DNA of 64,000 bases, taken from positions 558,001 through 622,000 of the forward strand of contig OY751494.1 in NCBI GenBank assembly GCA_963565915.1, in the 5' to 3' direction. The stretch's first letter is position 1; each line of letters starts with the position of its first letter. The stretch comes from Entoloma clypeatum. Lineage: Eukaryota > Basidiomycota > Agaricomycetes > Agaricales > Entolomataceae. Positions 23,301 to 32,890 of this stretch are shown in pieces. The translations under genes were made by a program, and so were the position numbers. The notes under the pieces were generated by a model, which saw only the letters and a program-made list of their open reading frames with translations, was not told the DNA's origin and made no database searches.

Positions 23301-25058
23301 GTGATTAAGGAAGACGCCTAGGGACAATAGGCGTGTGTCCATGTCCGGAATGTAGAATACGGGTCGGAGAAGATGGGTTTTTATTTCCCCATTTAGGGTA
23401 TGCCGTACTGGAACGGCCCCAACTCCGAGAATTTCCAGTTTCTTTCCCTTTGCAGCTGTTTGGACAAATCGCTTAGCCTTGAGAGGCCTGTAGTACGCGA
23501 AGTCTTTAAACTCATGGGTAAAGTGTAATGATGCGCCGGAATCTAAGATCCACTGAGCGTGTTCTTTTTCCTTACAGTGTGTACAAGAGGCAAAATGTTT
23601 AATATATTTTTTGTGTAGATCACTGCTGAAGTGATCTACGCACTCTGTAGTGGTACTGGCTAATATATTATATGTCTGTTGAGAGACATAATTAGCTTTC
23701 CGCATTTGGTAAGGTTTGAGAGAAGAATGTGACGAACCGTCAAGTTCGATCAGCCCATCTTCGAATTGATCCGGCCCCATCCGCTCGCTTTGATGGTCTA
23801 TGTCCATCATTTTCAGCGATTCTTCTATCGACGGGGCTACGCGACGCTGTTTAGCCGGCCTTTCGTCGATGTCAGGAATGATGGTGTCTAGGATACGAAG
23901 GTTCGATCCAGAGGGACGAGCACCAATGTTCCGCGTGAGTTTACGGATGTGATCGTTCTTTTTCCACGCAGACGGCTTGCCCGAAGGAAGCCCGGTGTAC
24001 TGGGATGGAGGCGGGTTCATTCGCTGAAGGAGCGACTGCATCCTTGCGGAATCGGGCTGTGCGGTATTTGTCATTTTCCCGCGACCAGTGACGGTGGTGA
24101 AGGACGGTGCCGGATGAGGGGGGAAGTGAATGGCAGGAGCAACAAACTCAACTGTTTCTTCCACATGGTCGGACGTGTTGTCCGCATTGTTAGCGCTTTT
24201 CTTCTGATTGCGCCAGCGTCCCTTTCCCTTCTTCTTCTCAGAAGCGGTACTTGGGTCGGACGAGTTAGGCTGCTCGTCAGCATCGTTCTGCGAGGTACTC
24301 GGCTTTTGCTGCCTTTCCCATTTGGGGTCCTGCCCCTTTCACTTTGTCCCGGAAATTTTCCGGGCCTGCTCATTGGACGCACGAGTAGACCCGACCGAAT
24401 ACTTGCGCCTGTATTCCGAGATGATGCTCTCGGCGACGGCTTTGTAGGTAAAATCGTCGGCATCGTAGACCTGGAAAAGGGCGGTGGAGAGTGACGACCA
24501 GGCGTCGGGAATCACATTGGCGAGGATCATTGCCTGCATCAGATCGGGGACGACAAAGTTCGAATCGGCAAGCCGAGCGAAAAGAGACCCCAGGCATTCG
24601 ATTTCAGGCACGGGGTCGCGTCCAGACAGCTTGAAGGTGGCGGCGGTCTTGAAGTCGCTGAAGATGACAGCCGGGGATACCTTGGAGTAGTTATCTTTCA
24701 GCGATTTCCACGCGCCAAGTGCCGAGGTGCTGTCCTTGATGTGGCGTCTGATCGCTTCAGAGACCTTCAGGCGTATCGCCCCAAGAGCTACGTCGTCGTC
24801 CCTGATCCAGGCTTTTTCTTCCTTACGGAAGCCGGGCTGGTCGACCGTGGTAGTCAGCACAGGGGGAGCAGCAGCAGTGGCCCCAGGGGTGGAGACCATG
24901 GTGGTGAAGTCAGCGATCACGGGACGAGTGATGTCGCCAGAGACGATGCGCCAGACTCCTTGATGGAGGAGGTAAGATTTCATTTTTTCGGCCCAGCTCT
25001 GGTAGTCGATACCGTCGAAGGGGGTGATGATGTCAAGAGCAGAGCGAGAGGTAGACAT
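20331..25058 (-). CDS. copia gag-pol polyprotein with one in-frame TGA
   Basis: One frame runs from the gag ATG at 25058 to the stop at 20331, broken only by TGA at 24341-24339. Gag (about 239 aa, start MSTSRSALDIITPFDG) has the UBN2/DUF4219-like opening of copia capsids. Pol contains the protease motif WILDSGASLHF. The integrase has a zinc-binding region (WHKRLGHPND, NCTGCLKGK) and catalytic D,D,E context (LIHSDLKQI, WRVDGGGEFDEY, NGRAERINRTLWE). The reverse transcriptase has LLDVSSAFLYG and the active-site motif YVDDSAF. RNase H has FTDSDWASDENTRRST and LSSTEAEYMAL. No classical CCHC knuckle is present; only CTHCKEKEH lies before the protease. The stop could be read through or be a fresh point mutation. 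Confidence 0.9.
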
Positions 25059-25410
25059 TGTAGATGAATCTAAGAAAGGGTTCCCAATCAGTGATGTGTT
25101 ATGAATATGATTCAAGAAAACAATTAAATGATTCCTTATGACATATTCCCTTTAGGAATAGCGGTCACGGGAAAACCCTTTATATGTCAGAAACGTATAA
25201 GGTGCGATCAACGTTTCCACATGGGGTGTACTAGGTCAATCCCCTTTTAGGGACGTCTCATGACAGGTACTTGTCGTAATGACGTTCCCAGGTTCATATG
25301 TGAAGAAGTAAGACTCAGAACCTAGATCTTTCGATAGGTTCTTTGCCAACCAGGGTAGAGTGGGCAGGTACTCGCTGTTGCCAGCGTTTCCCAAGTCCCT
25401 CTGCTATCCG

Positions 25411-25422
25411 GGGCTCATAACC
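25411..25422 (-). other. Primer-binding site complementary to the initiator tRNA anticodon arm
   Basis: Directly inside the 5' LTR the coding strand reads GGTTATGAGCCC. Its complement GGGCTCATAACC is the conserved anticodon stem-loop of initiator tRNA-Met, with CAT as the anticodon. This is the half-tRNA type of primer used by copia-like elements, not the 3'-CCA end. Confidence 0.75.
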
Positions 25423-25731
25423 TGTTGAAGTTCCACCTGGGCGCTAGCCACAGGTGTACTGAGCAACATAGCTACAGTGGAAGTACTCTATGATACCGCT
25501 ATGGTCACTTACATGGTTTGGAGGGGTAAGGCTGGTGAGAGCAGTTGAGGCTGGTAAGAGTGATGGAGCTGGTTAAGAGTCAAGAGACAACTTGCTGATA
25601 TTGACAGTTTCCTGGTCTTATATACCGTACTACTGTTTGTACCAACCAAACAAGTATGTAATGAAGATATGTAAAGGTCACGTGATGTAATCTAATCTAA
25701 TCTAATCTACGTGATGGGAAAAGTTTCAACA
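25423..25731 (-). repeat. 5' LTR of the copia element
   Basis: 309 bp, same termini and length as the left LTR, followed directly by the target duplication ATGAG at 25732-25736. Confidence 0.95.
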
Positions 25732-25792
25732 ATGAGCCTCCCGCCTCTCTGTGTCCTCGCATCTGCTGCCGTTCATGTCTCGTTCCCGCGCA

Positions 25793-26190
25793 TTTCACAT
25801 GTGCCTGCCGGTTCCACTATTCGCATGCTGCTGTTCTCTCATGTTTGGTGAGCGGTCTGCTATGGGAGGGGAGAGATGATGGGAATGGGGACTTAGAGAG
25901 ATCGTTCGATTTTTGGCCATTGCCGCTCTCGGCAAGTTCCGTTACTCCACGGTGGGGCCCAGAACCTGCCGAATATATATATCGGCCAAAAGTGGTACAA
26001 GACTTCTTAAGTCCCCATTCCCTCCTCTTGCCTCCCCCCATTGTCCCTCCATCGATGGGGCCTCCATTGACACGAGGGCCACCCACGATAGGTAAGCACC
26101 ACACCCCCAACATCATAGCAGACCGCTCACCAAACACGCAAGAACAGCAGCACATGAATAGCAGGAACCGGCAGGCACATGCGAAACACA
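25793..26190. repeat. Foldback (MITE-like) inverted-repeat element
   Basis: Outer arms of about 70 bp (25796-25863 and 26115-26182) are inverted copies with a few mismatches; shared words include GGTGAGCGGTCTGCTATG and TGTGCCTGCCGGTTCC. Nested inside is a second inverted pair, GGGAATGGGGACTTA near 25879 and TAAGTCCCCATTCC near 26009, flanking a TATATATAT core. No protein is encoded. A partial extra copy of the right arm (GGTAAGCACC...) follows near 26237. No target duplication was resolved. Confidence 0.6.
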
Positions 26191-26345
26191 CATGAGCAGC
26201 GGGGCATGTGAGAATGGTAGGAGGGATGACGCCATAGGTAAGCACCGCACCACCCAAGTCACAGCTGACCACTCACAAAACACAGGAGGTGCACGACACA
26301 AGAACCATGGGGGGGACAACTTATGGACAAGGGATGCGAGAAGAG

Positions 26346-26578
26346 TGTTATGCTTAACAAACCGTTCCAAGGTTCGGGCAGAGTATGCAGGAAAGTGGAA
26401 AGGCGGAGAGCAAAGTGATTGCTAAATCTAAGGAATCTACTATAGTACAAGAAGTTTATATAGGTACTGACTATAGGTGGTAGCGGATGAGTCAGTACTG
26501 TGGAAGGCAGTGCACATGAGTAAGGCGACTGCGGAAGGCTATGTACAGTGAGTAAGCTGACTGCGGAAAGCGAGTCAG
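26346..26578 (-). repeat. Truncated inverted LTR copy
   Basis: 233 bp starting TGTTATGCTTAACAAACC, the reverse complement of an LTR end. It breaks off after GCGAGTCAG exactly where the full forward LTR begins. Confidence 0.75.
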
Positions 26579-26980
26579 TGTTACGGACTCTACGGTATGA
26601 GGACCACATCATATCTTTTACTTATCGGCCCGACTCGGCGCCCTCTTACGAACTCACTATGTCTAATGTCTACTTTCGCAACCCTCGATTCCCAGTCTGA
26701 CTCATTACATTACTTCATCATCCCCTTTAGTATACTCTGCTCCCGTGCTGACTCGCTTTCTGCAGTCAGCTTACTCACTGTACATAGCCTTCCGCAGTCG
26801 CCTTACTCATGCGCACTGCCTTCTGCAGTACTGACTCATCCGCTACCGCCTATAGTCAGTACCTATATAAACCTCTTGTACTGTAGTAGATTCCTTAGAT
26901 TTAGCAATCACTTTGCTCTTCGCCTTTCCACTTTCCTGCATACTCTGCCCGAACCTTGGAACAGTTTGTTAAGCATAACA
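26579..26980 (+). repeat. Full 402-bp LTR, forward
   Basis: Begins TGTTACGGACTC and ends AAGCATAACA, with TGTTA/TAACA terminal inverted repeats and a TATATAA core near 26871. It lies just upstream of the decayed gag. Confidence 0.8.
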
Positions 26981-27414
26981 AGTTGCTAAATCTTGTTAGG
27001 TTCGCCCAGAGCGAAGAGAGCAACTACCAGACGAGTCAAGACGTCGCGCTTCTTTGAAGACTTCACCAGTAACCCATTCAGCACACCAGAAGCCTGACAG
27101 GAGGAGCTAAGTCCTCGAGACAGTATCAATTTTACACTCATCCAGCAGTACATCAAATCGGAGATCCGTCGCATCCTACAGCAGGTGCTTGACGAAGAAC
27201 TAGACAACGATGAGCATGGCCCCCACGGCGAGATAGCAGAGAGCATCCATCTTGCTTGGCAACACCAGATCGCATGTTACAACACCCGACAGAACAAACT
27301 CGAAAGCTTTCGCGTTCAAGAAGGACCTCAGACAGGTCGGATCACAGAGATCAGAGAGTTTATCGGTGTCCAGACAACCGTTATCAGAAGATTGATTAGG
27401 ATGCTCACATTGAG

Positions 27415-28632
27415 ACGTCCCAGAGCCACACCATCACGTCTTACTCGAAGCAGCAGATCTACGCCCACTTCACCACCAAAGAACAACAGACTGAGTACAA
27501 CCGCTGGGCACGAAATGAGAGACTTGACCCCTTCTCGCAACCAACAGATGCGCAGGAACAGAGATTCCTTAGAGATTTACAGAGGAAATACTCTGAACGT
27601 TTTGCCACCGATTCTGCCGACGAGTCCCCTGATGAATTTACTTTTGACTCCACGCAGTCAGATATCAAACAGACGCCTAGAACAGGGACTCATTTTCAAT
27701 CCTTACCTGTATCCCGAACCCCATCTTCATCCCAACAACCCGACTCCTCTTCTCCTCCGCAGACTCTAAACATGGCAGAAGCTCCGGCTGTACAAACAAT
27801 GGATACATCCAAGATCATCAAGGATCCTGGGATGTTCAAGGACAGATACACCTTTGACGAGTGGTGGAAAGCCACCAAACTATACATCAGGTTCCAAAAG
27901 AGCCTCACAGACGATCAGAAGATTCTTGCGGTGCTATCCCACATGATGGAAGGGTCTGGCAGACACTGGGCCAGTAACAAGTTAGACGCTCTTGCTGTTG
28001 ACAACGAGAACATCACCTGGCTAGGTTTTTCTGATGATATCACCACACGATTCTCCATTGCCAACAAGTCAGTCGCTGCCAAAGCCAGACTTTAAGTCCT
28101 GAAACAAGAGAAACATACCATTGATGAATTCTTGGATGAATTCGAAGAACTCTTGAAGCTGTCAAACCTTGGCGAAGAAACTGGGAAATACATCTTAGAG
28201 AAGAACGTCAACCGCAGAATCTCTGAACAAGTGGCTAGCGATGGCAAGACGTACACCGATTACGCAAAGGAGATCCGAAACAAGGGACAACAGATGGAAG
28301 GACATGCACTGGTCATCCGAGGTGGCAGCCGCACCGGATCAGGTACCACTTATGGTGGTCAGGGCAAAGCCATGGAGATCGACAAAGCAGGAGTAGCCCG
28401 TTGCTACAACTGTCAACGCTTCGGTCATCTGGCTAAAGACTGTAGCGCTCCAAAGAAGAAAGATGGTCGCAAGTGTTTCAACTGTGACCAAGAAGGCCAT
28501 ATCGCGTGCAACTGCCGCAAGCCGAAGAAGAACTCCGGAAGGGTTAGGAAGGTGTCTGAGGAAGATGCTGAGAATGATGAAACCACAATCTTAGAAGCCG
28601 ACGAGAAGGATTTTCCTGAAGGGTCCAATTAA
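27415..28632 (+). pseudogene. Retrotransposon gag remnant with two zinc knuckles
   Basis: The main frame reads through an N-terminal polar region (YSKQQIYAHFTTKEQQTEY) to a capsid-like part (MFKDRYTFDEWWKATKLYI, GRHWASNKLDALAV). A TAA at 28093-28095 interrupts it within a conserved capsid region. The same frame then continues (HTIDEFLDEFEELLKLSNLG) to two CCHC knuckles, CYNCQRFGHLAKDC and CFNCDQEGHIACNC. It ends with an acidic tail at 28632. Upstream, in 26990-27400, further gag-like sequence lies in another frame with stops. Double-knuckle gag proteins of this type belong to gypsy-like elements; I place it there tentatively because pol is missing. Confidence 0.75.
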
Positions 28633-28791
28633 ACGATGCTAAGTCGCGACCCTTATCTATTAAACGGACTTGCTTGCCTTGTATGACTGCAGACAATAGA
28701 ACCTATGTCATCCCTGCCAAGCAAGCCGCTGCGTCGACTAAGATTGTGAAGGGAGATAACCCTCCGAAAAGACGAGAGATCAGGCTGTTAG

Positions 28792-29193
28792 TGTTATGCT
28801 TAACAAACTGTTCCAAGGTTCGGGCAGAGTATGCAGGAAAGTGGAAAGGCGAAGAGCAAAGTGATTGCTAAATCTAAGGAATCTACTACAGTACAAGAGG
28901 TTTATATAGGTACTGACTATAGGCGGTAGCGGATGAGTCAGTACTGCAGAAGGCAGTGCGCATGAGTAAGGCGACTGCAGAAGGCTATATACAGTGAGTA
29001 AGCTGACTGCAGAAAGCGAGTCAGCACGGGAGCAGAGTATACTAAAGGGGATGATGAAGTAATGTAATGAGTCAGACTGGGAATCGAAGGTTGCGAAAGT
29101 AGACATTAGACATAGTGAGTTCGTAAGAGGGCGCCGAGTCGGGCCGATAAGTAAAAGATATGATGTGGTCCTCATACCGTAGAGTCCGTAACA
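28792..29193 (-). repeat. Full 402-bp LTR, inverted
   Basis: Same length as the forward copy and near-identical to it, but inverted, starting TGTTATGC and ending GTCCGTAACA. It cuts the element's pol region off about 160 bp after the gag stop. Confidence 0.8.
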
Positions 29194-29312
29194 TGTTCCC
29201 CTCTCCAAGCTCTGTGTCCTCACAGAGTCACTGTCCCCATCCCTCGTTGTTGCCGGGATCGGACCAGTTCGGACTTTCCTTGAGGCTCCAATCATATATC
29301 AACTCCTCGTTG

Positions 29313-29512
29313 NNNNNNNNNNNNNNNNNNNNNNNNNNNNNNNNNNNNNNNNNNNNNNNNNNNNNNNNNNNNNNNNNNNNNNNNNNNNNNNNNNNNNNNN
29401 NNNNNNNNNNNNNNNNNNNNNNNNNNNNNNNNNNNNNNNNNNNNNNNNNNNNNNNNNNNNNNNNNNNNNNNNNNNNNNNNNNNNNNNNNNNNNNNNNNNN
29501 NNNNNNNNNNNN
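29313..29512. other. Assembly gap (200 N)
   Basis: Exactly 200 undetermined bases, a conventional placeholder length. One side is 3' of a repetitive LTR. The other is inside a repeat gene, so the gap is probably caused by repeat collapse and its true length is unknown. Confidence 0.95.
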
Positions 29513-30520
29513 TAGATCTCCTTGAACTTGGCTGCCTCGCGGAACTTGAAGTCGTCATGGCGGTGGAAGTCATCGTGCTCACGGAACTTCTTTTCCTCGC
29601 GGTGCTTAAACTCGTCCTTCTTCACCTTGTCGTCGTGGTCAAAGTGCTCGCGCTCGAAGTCTTTGTGCCCGTAGCCACCGTAGCCACCGTCGCGGCGGTA
29701 GAAATGCTTGCCATAACCGTCACCGCCGTACCCATGACCGCCATAACCACCAAGCCCATAGCCGCCGTATCCATGGCGGCCCTCGTCCTTGTGCTTCTTG
29801 TCTTTGTGGTCGTCCTCACGGTGCTTGAACTCTTCATGGCGTTCCTTGTCCTCGTGGTGCCTGAACTCCTCCTTTCTGTCCTTGTCTTCGTGGTCGAAGT
29901 GCTCCCGCTCGAAGTCTTTGTGGCCATAACCGCCGTATCCATAGTCTCCCCCGTCCCTGCGGTAGACGTTCCTGCCGTAGCTATCGCCGCCATAGCCACC
30001 GTAGCGCTTGTAGTCGTCACCGCCATGTCCATACCCACCGTACCCGCCAAGCCCATATCCGCGGTACCCGTGACGGTCCTTGTGCTTCCGCTCCTCATCC
30101 TTGTGGAGGTCGTCACGGTGCTTGAACTCTTCATGGCGTTCCTTGTCCTCGCGGTGCCTGAATTTGTCGTGCTTCTTCTTCTCGTCGTGGTGCTTCTCCT
30201 CCTCCTTGAACTTGGCAGCCTCACGGAACTTGAAGTCGTCGTGGCGGTGGAAATCGTCGTGCTCGCGGTGCTTCTCATCGTCACGATGCTTGAACTCATC
30301 TTTCCTGACCTTGTCATCATGATCGAAGTGTTCCCTTTCAAAGTCTTTGCGTCCGTAGCTGTCGTGTCCGTAGCCGAGTTCCTGTGCAAGCAAATTAGTG
30401 AGGGGGACGGCGGGACTCGACAAGCGGGACTCGTACGTTACCGGAGTATGCAACAGGCATAGCGACGGCGGAGCCGATGGCGATGAGAAGGAGAGGGAAG
30501 AGTTTCTTAAGAGCGGTCAT
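29513..30520 (-). CDS. Secreted His/Asp/Lys/Glu repeat protein, 3' part lost in the gap (cluster member 7)
   Basis: Exon 1 (30520-30437, 28 codons) encodes the leader MTALKKLFPLLLIAIGSAVA. A 52-nt phase-0 intron (GTACGA..ACAG) leads to exon 2 at 30381, which is open to the gap. Repeats are of the form HKDFEREHFDHDDKV, FHRHDDFKFREAAKFKE and KHHDEKKKHDKF, with YRRDGGYGGYG spacers (NVYRRDGGD, HFYRRDGGY). Unlike members 4, 6 and 8, no second intron is apparent. The tract 29513-29880 is nearly base-for-base the inverted copy of part of the gene at 38328, differing by a few synonymous changes. The sequence left of the gap is transposon DNA, so the natural end of the gene is unknown. Confidence 0.8.
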
Positions 30521-30614
30521 TGTAAAATAAAAGAATGTGTGTTATAAGAGAGTGTGTATTAGGCTGAGTGGGGAGGTGCTGAAGGGCTGGGGATTGTCGC
30601 TCATTCTTTGTGGC

Positions 30615-30695
30615 TTTTATAGGCGCAGAACGGTAGGCTAAAAATGGGAGGAGGATGACAGGCGGCGCGGCATCGACGAATATCTGAGACATGCC
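30615..30695 (-). promoter_or_regulatory. Promoter of cluster member 7
   Basis: TATAAAA at 30621-30615, about 100 bp upstream of the ATG; CTGTCATCCTC at 30661-30651; and GGCATGTCTCAGATATTCGT then CGAT at 30695-30672, the long conserved word. Confidence 0.55.
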
Positions 30696-30699
30696 AAGT

Positions 30700-31796
30700 A
30701 TTCGCCACATGGACCACATGTGATTGTGGTGAATCTGTGAAGGGTGGCAATGTACAAATATGTCCGTGGCACATTCGAACACTAAGTACTTAAGAAGGGC
30801 ATCGTAGTGTACGATGCGTCTGCCATTGCTGAGGTCTGTGACTTGGCTCATACCGCAGGAATCCGAAACGTCCCGCCCTAAAGCCGGCCCACGTGTCAAC
30901 GACGAGCATCCTTCAGTGCTGTTTTGTCGTTGCGGAGAACGACCAAGGAGCGGTTGATGACTATGATACCTAGTTCTCATGTTTGACCGATCCCCGAAGC
31001 CAGTTTAATGAGTTCCGCCAGACATATACTCCTGTCGCGGCCCCGAACGGCTAAGTTATTCCTGCCTCGATGCGCGACGATAATGCCGAGCGCAGCCACC
31101 GCGTTACGATTGCTCTGATCGCGAGCGCTGTTGTCAAACCACGATTACCGACAGAGATTGGATAACGATATGTCCAACCGATCTCCCAACCTCCGTCGAT
31201 ACCTTGCAACGGAAGAAGACTTCGCAGATCAATCTCGTCCCTGATCTCTACAAAGGCGCATACCAAAATACGCATTGCGAGTGCCAGTGTATCACCTCAG
31301 CGCCTATTCGCTCCTGCACCCTCTCTTTCAAGAGCGGGTTTAACATTGCGTGCAGCGCGAGCACGAAAGAAGACGGACGATGAAGAAGAACAAGCATTCA
31401 GGACTTTTGAAATATCTGGTCCCCTCCTATCAGTGCTCGGTTCAGAAGAACATCTCGAACCCAGAGTAGCGTTGGCAGGACCTCGCTCCCGCGACCGTGA
31501 GTGTAGAACAACGTCAAGGCGTTTACGCAGATGGCAGTATCTAACCGTGGTCGTTCGCTGTCGAAATATGTCTGGGGATCATTCGATTTGCAGTTATGAA
31601 CAAACGGCATGGGATGGTCGGTCACTTACGAGGATAATACCATCGGAATTGAAGGATTGAGGGGTCTCATCCATGATAGGTGAAGCGGTCTCCTTGTCGC
31701 GCCGGAGATTGTCAGAGCAAGCGAAGTGGTGTCGATGTCGAGAGGGGAGTCCTCTGTGGTCAGCTGGCCCTTCCCTAGCAAAAATGTAGTTCCGAG
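30700..31796. other. Intergenic region, no supported gene
   Basis: About 1.1 kb upstream of cluster member 7 with only short, unconvincing frames on both strands. No repeats, tRNA or domain fragments were recognised. Confidence 0.4.
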
Positions 31797-32226
31797 TTCG
31801 AGTTTACGACTCGGTCTTTCCAGACGACCCGCCAAACTTTTCGGCCTCAATCTATTGTGACCATGGTGGGGATCTCCGGCTGACTTTGAACAGTGGCTTC
31901 TTTACTTGAAATGGAATGGATTACATACAGACTTGTACGTCACGGTCTTCATGGGCAGAGGGCAGATTCCCATTCTCGTTCCCAGCGTAGACGCGGTGCT
32001 CTCGATATTCCGAGTTCGAGTTTACGAGAAATCGGCTTTACCAGACAGCCAGCGCCAACTTTTTCGTCGTCTAATTGATGTTGATCGGATCGCCGGCTAT
32101 TCATTGCCGGCTCACTGGCCAACTGGCCAACCTTTCGTACCCATCTATCGTGCTCGGCTACGCGTGTCTGCTTATCTGATGCTTGCTACTCAGCCTCTCC
32201 ACTTTTTTCGTCCTCAAGAGGGCTGA
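31797..32226 (+). pseudogene. Decayed ubiquitin-like sequence, apparently two copies
   Basis: The frame at 31906-32226 gives LYVTVFMGRGQIPILVPSVD, then FRVRVYEKSALPDSQRQLF. These line up with the first and central strands of ubiquitin-fold proteins: the aromatic-Val-Lys opening, the Pro-Ser-Asp turn, and the Lys-..-Pro-..-Gln-Arg-Leu-Phe helix end. The segment at 31797-31860 repeats the FRVRVY word (same TTCCGAGTTCGAGTTTACGA DNA) before running into a stop. This suggests an older tandem copy. The C-terminal diglycine region is not recognisable. It is probably a relic rather than a working gene. Confidence 0.4.
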
Positions 32227-32250
32227 AAATTCCGACCGACGAACCCTCGG

Positions 32251-32297
32251 ACAATCAACGAAGTCATGTGTTGCGCTCACATGACTTCGTTGATTGT
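32251..32297. repeat. Perfect 20-bp hairpin with a 7-nt loop
   Basis: Arms at 32251-32270 (ACAATCAACGAAGTCATGTG) and 32278-32297 are exact inverted repeats around the loop TTGCGCT. No gene abuts it closely; the ubiquitin-like frame ends 25 bp before the left arm. Confidence 0.8.
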
Positions 32298-32335
32298 TGA
32301 TTCACGGTGAGATCTCAACCCCACTCTCATGCTTG

Positions 32336-32420
32336 ATAGACTCTCCGTCGCCATTAGTAGACTATTTGTTGCCACTGGGGGACTATTCGTCACGACTGGT
32401 GGACCATTCATTACTGTCTT
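32336..32420 (+). repeat. Four degenerate ~21-bp tandem units
   Basis: Successive units resemble (A/G)GACTATT.GTCGCCACT.GT, as in TAGACTCTCCGTCGCC, TAGACTATTTGTTGCC, GGACTATTCGTCACG and GGACCATTCATTACT. Confidence 0.5.
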
Positions 32421-32459
32421 TACTAACCTTTCTTTTCTGTAGATATCTGCAGAGATAAC

Positions 32460-32890
32460 TCATAACTCGGTGGGTTTTCGTTCGTTTTCTTTCGTGTATA
32501 ATTCAAATTAATTGCATTAGTGTGTAGATAAAAGCCCCAGGCCGACGATAGCCCGGTGTTACGCGGACATGGCGCGATTTTACATTTTTATGGGTGAAGG
32601 GATTAAAAGGATTTATATATCAGAACTCAGTGAGTTCTTGTTCATTTTCTTTCATGTATATCTCAAATTAAGCGAATTTAAGTGCAGATTAAACACCTGT
32701 GCAGACGATAGCCCGGCGTTTCGCAGTTGTGGCGTGATTCAGCATTTTTATGGGTCAAGGGGTGGAAATGATGTATAGATCATAACTTGGTAAGTTTTTA
32801 TTCGTTTTCCTTCGTTTGTATCTCAAATCCATCCACTTAGAGTGTAGATTAAATGCCTGGGTGGACGATAGCCCAACGCAGCACAGAGGT
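32460..32890 (+). repeat. 160-bp tandem repeat, about 2.7 copies
   Basis: Units start at 32460, 32620 and 32780. Each opens TCATAACT(C/T)GGT or its variant, then has a T-rich block with TTCGTTTTC, then GACGATAGCCC, then a GCGATTTTACATTTTTATGGG-like end. Units are roughly 70-80% alike, so the array is old. No open frame runs through it. Confidence 0.75.

Larger units (their letters stand above)
19946..25731 (-). mobile_element. Complete Ty1/copia LTR retrotransposon
   Basis: The 5,786-bp element has two 309-bp LTRs that differ at about two positions by eye. Both begin TGTTGAA and end TTCAACA, and the element is flanked by a perfect 5-bp target duplication ATGAG (19941-19945 and 25732-25736). 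Gene order is gag, protease, integrase, reverse transcriptase, RNase H, which defines copia. A primer-binding site lies next to the right LTR and a G-run polypurine tract next to the left LTR. The near-identical LTRs mean a recent insertion. The only coding lesion seen is one in-frame TGA between gag and pol. Confidence 0.95.
26346..29193. mobile_element. Decayed gag-bearing LTR element with LTRs in opposing orientation
   Basis: Contains one truncated and two full copies of a 402-bp LTR (TGTTACGGACTC..AAGCATAACA) and a damaged gag gene followed by the very start of pol. The LTRs are not in the direct orientation expected of one intact element. Copies at 26346-26578 (partial) and 28792-29193 are inverted relative to the full copy at 26579-26980. 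Reverse transcriptase, integrase and most of protease are absent, so it cannot be autonomous. The arrangement probably results from nested insertion, recombination or mis-assembly near the 29313 gap. Confidence 0.7.

Noticed and set aside
24071..24463. 130-codon Arg-rich frame across the gag-pol junction
   Set aside because: Tested as a possible frameshift pol start, but gag and pol are in the same frame and this one contains no retroelement motif.
26995..27020. GGTTCG word resembling a tRNA B-box
   Set aside because: No cloverleaf can be built around it; it lies just inside the LTR element. No convincing tRNA or rRNA gene was found in the window.
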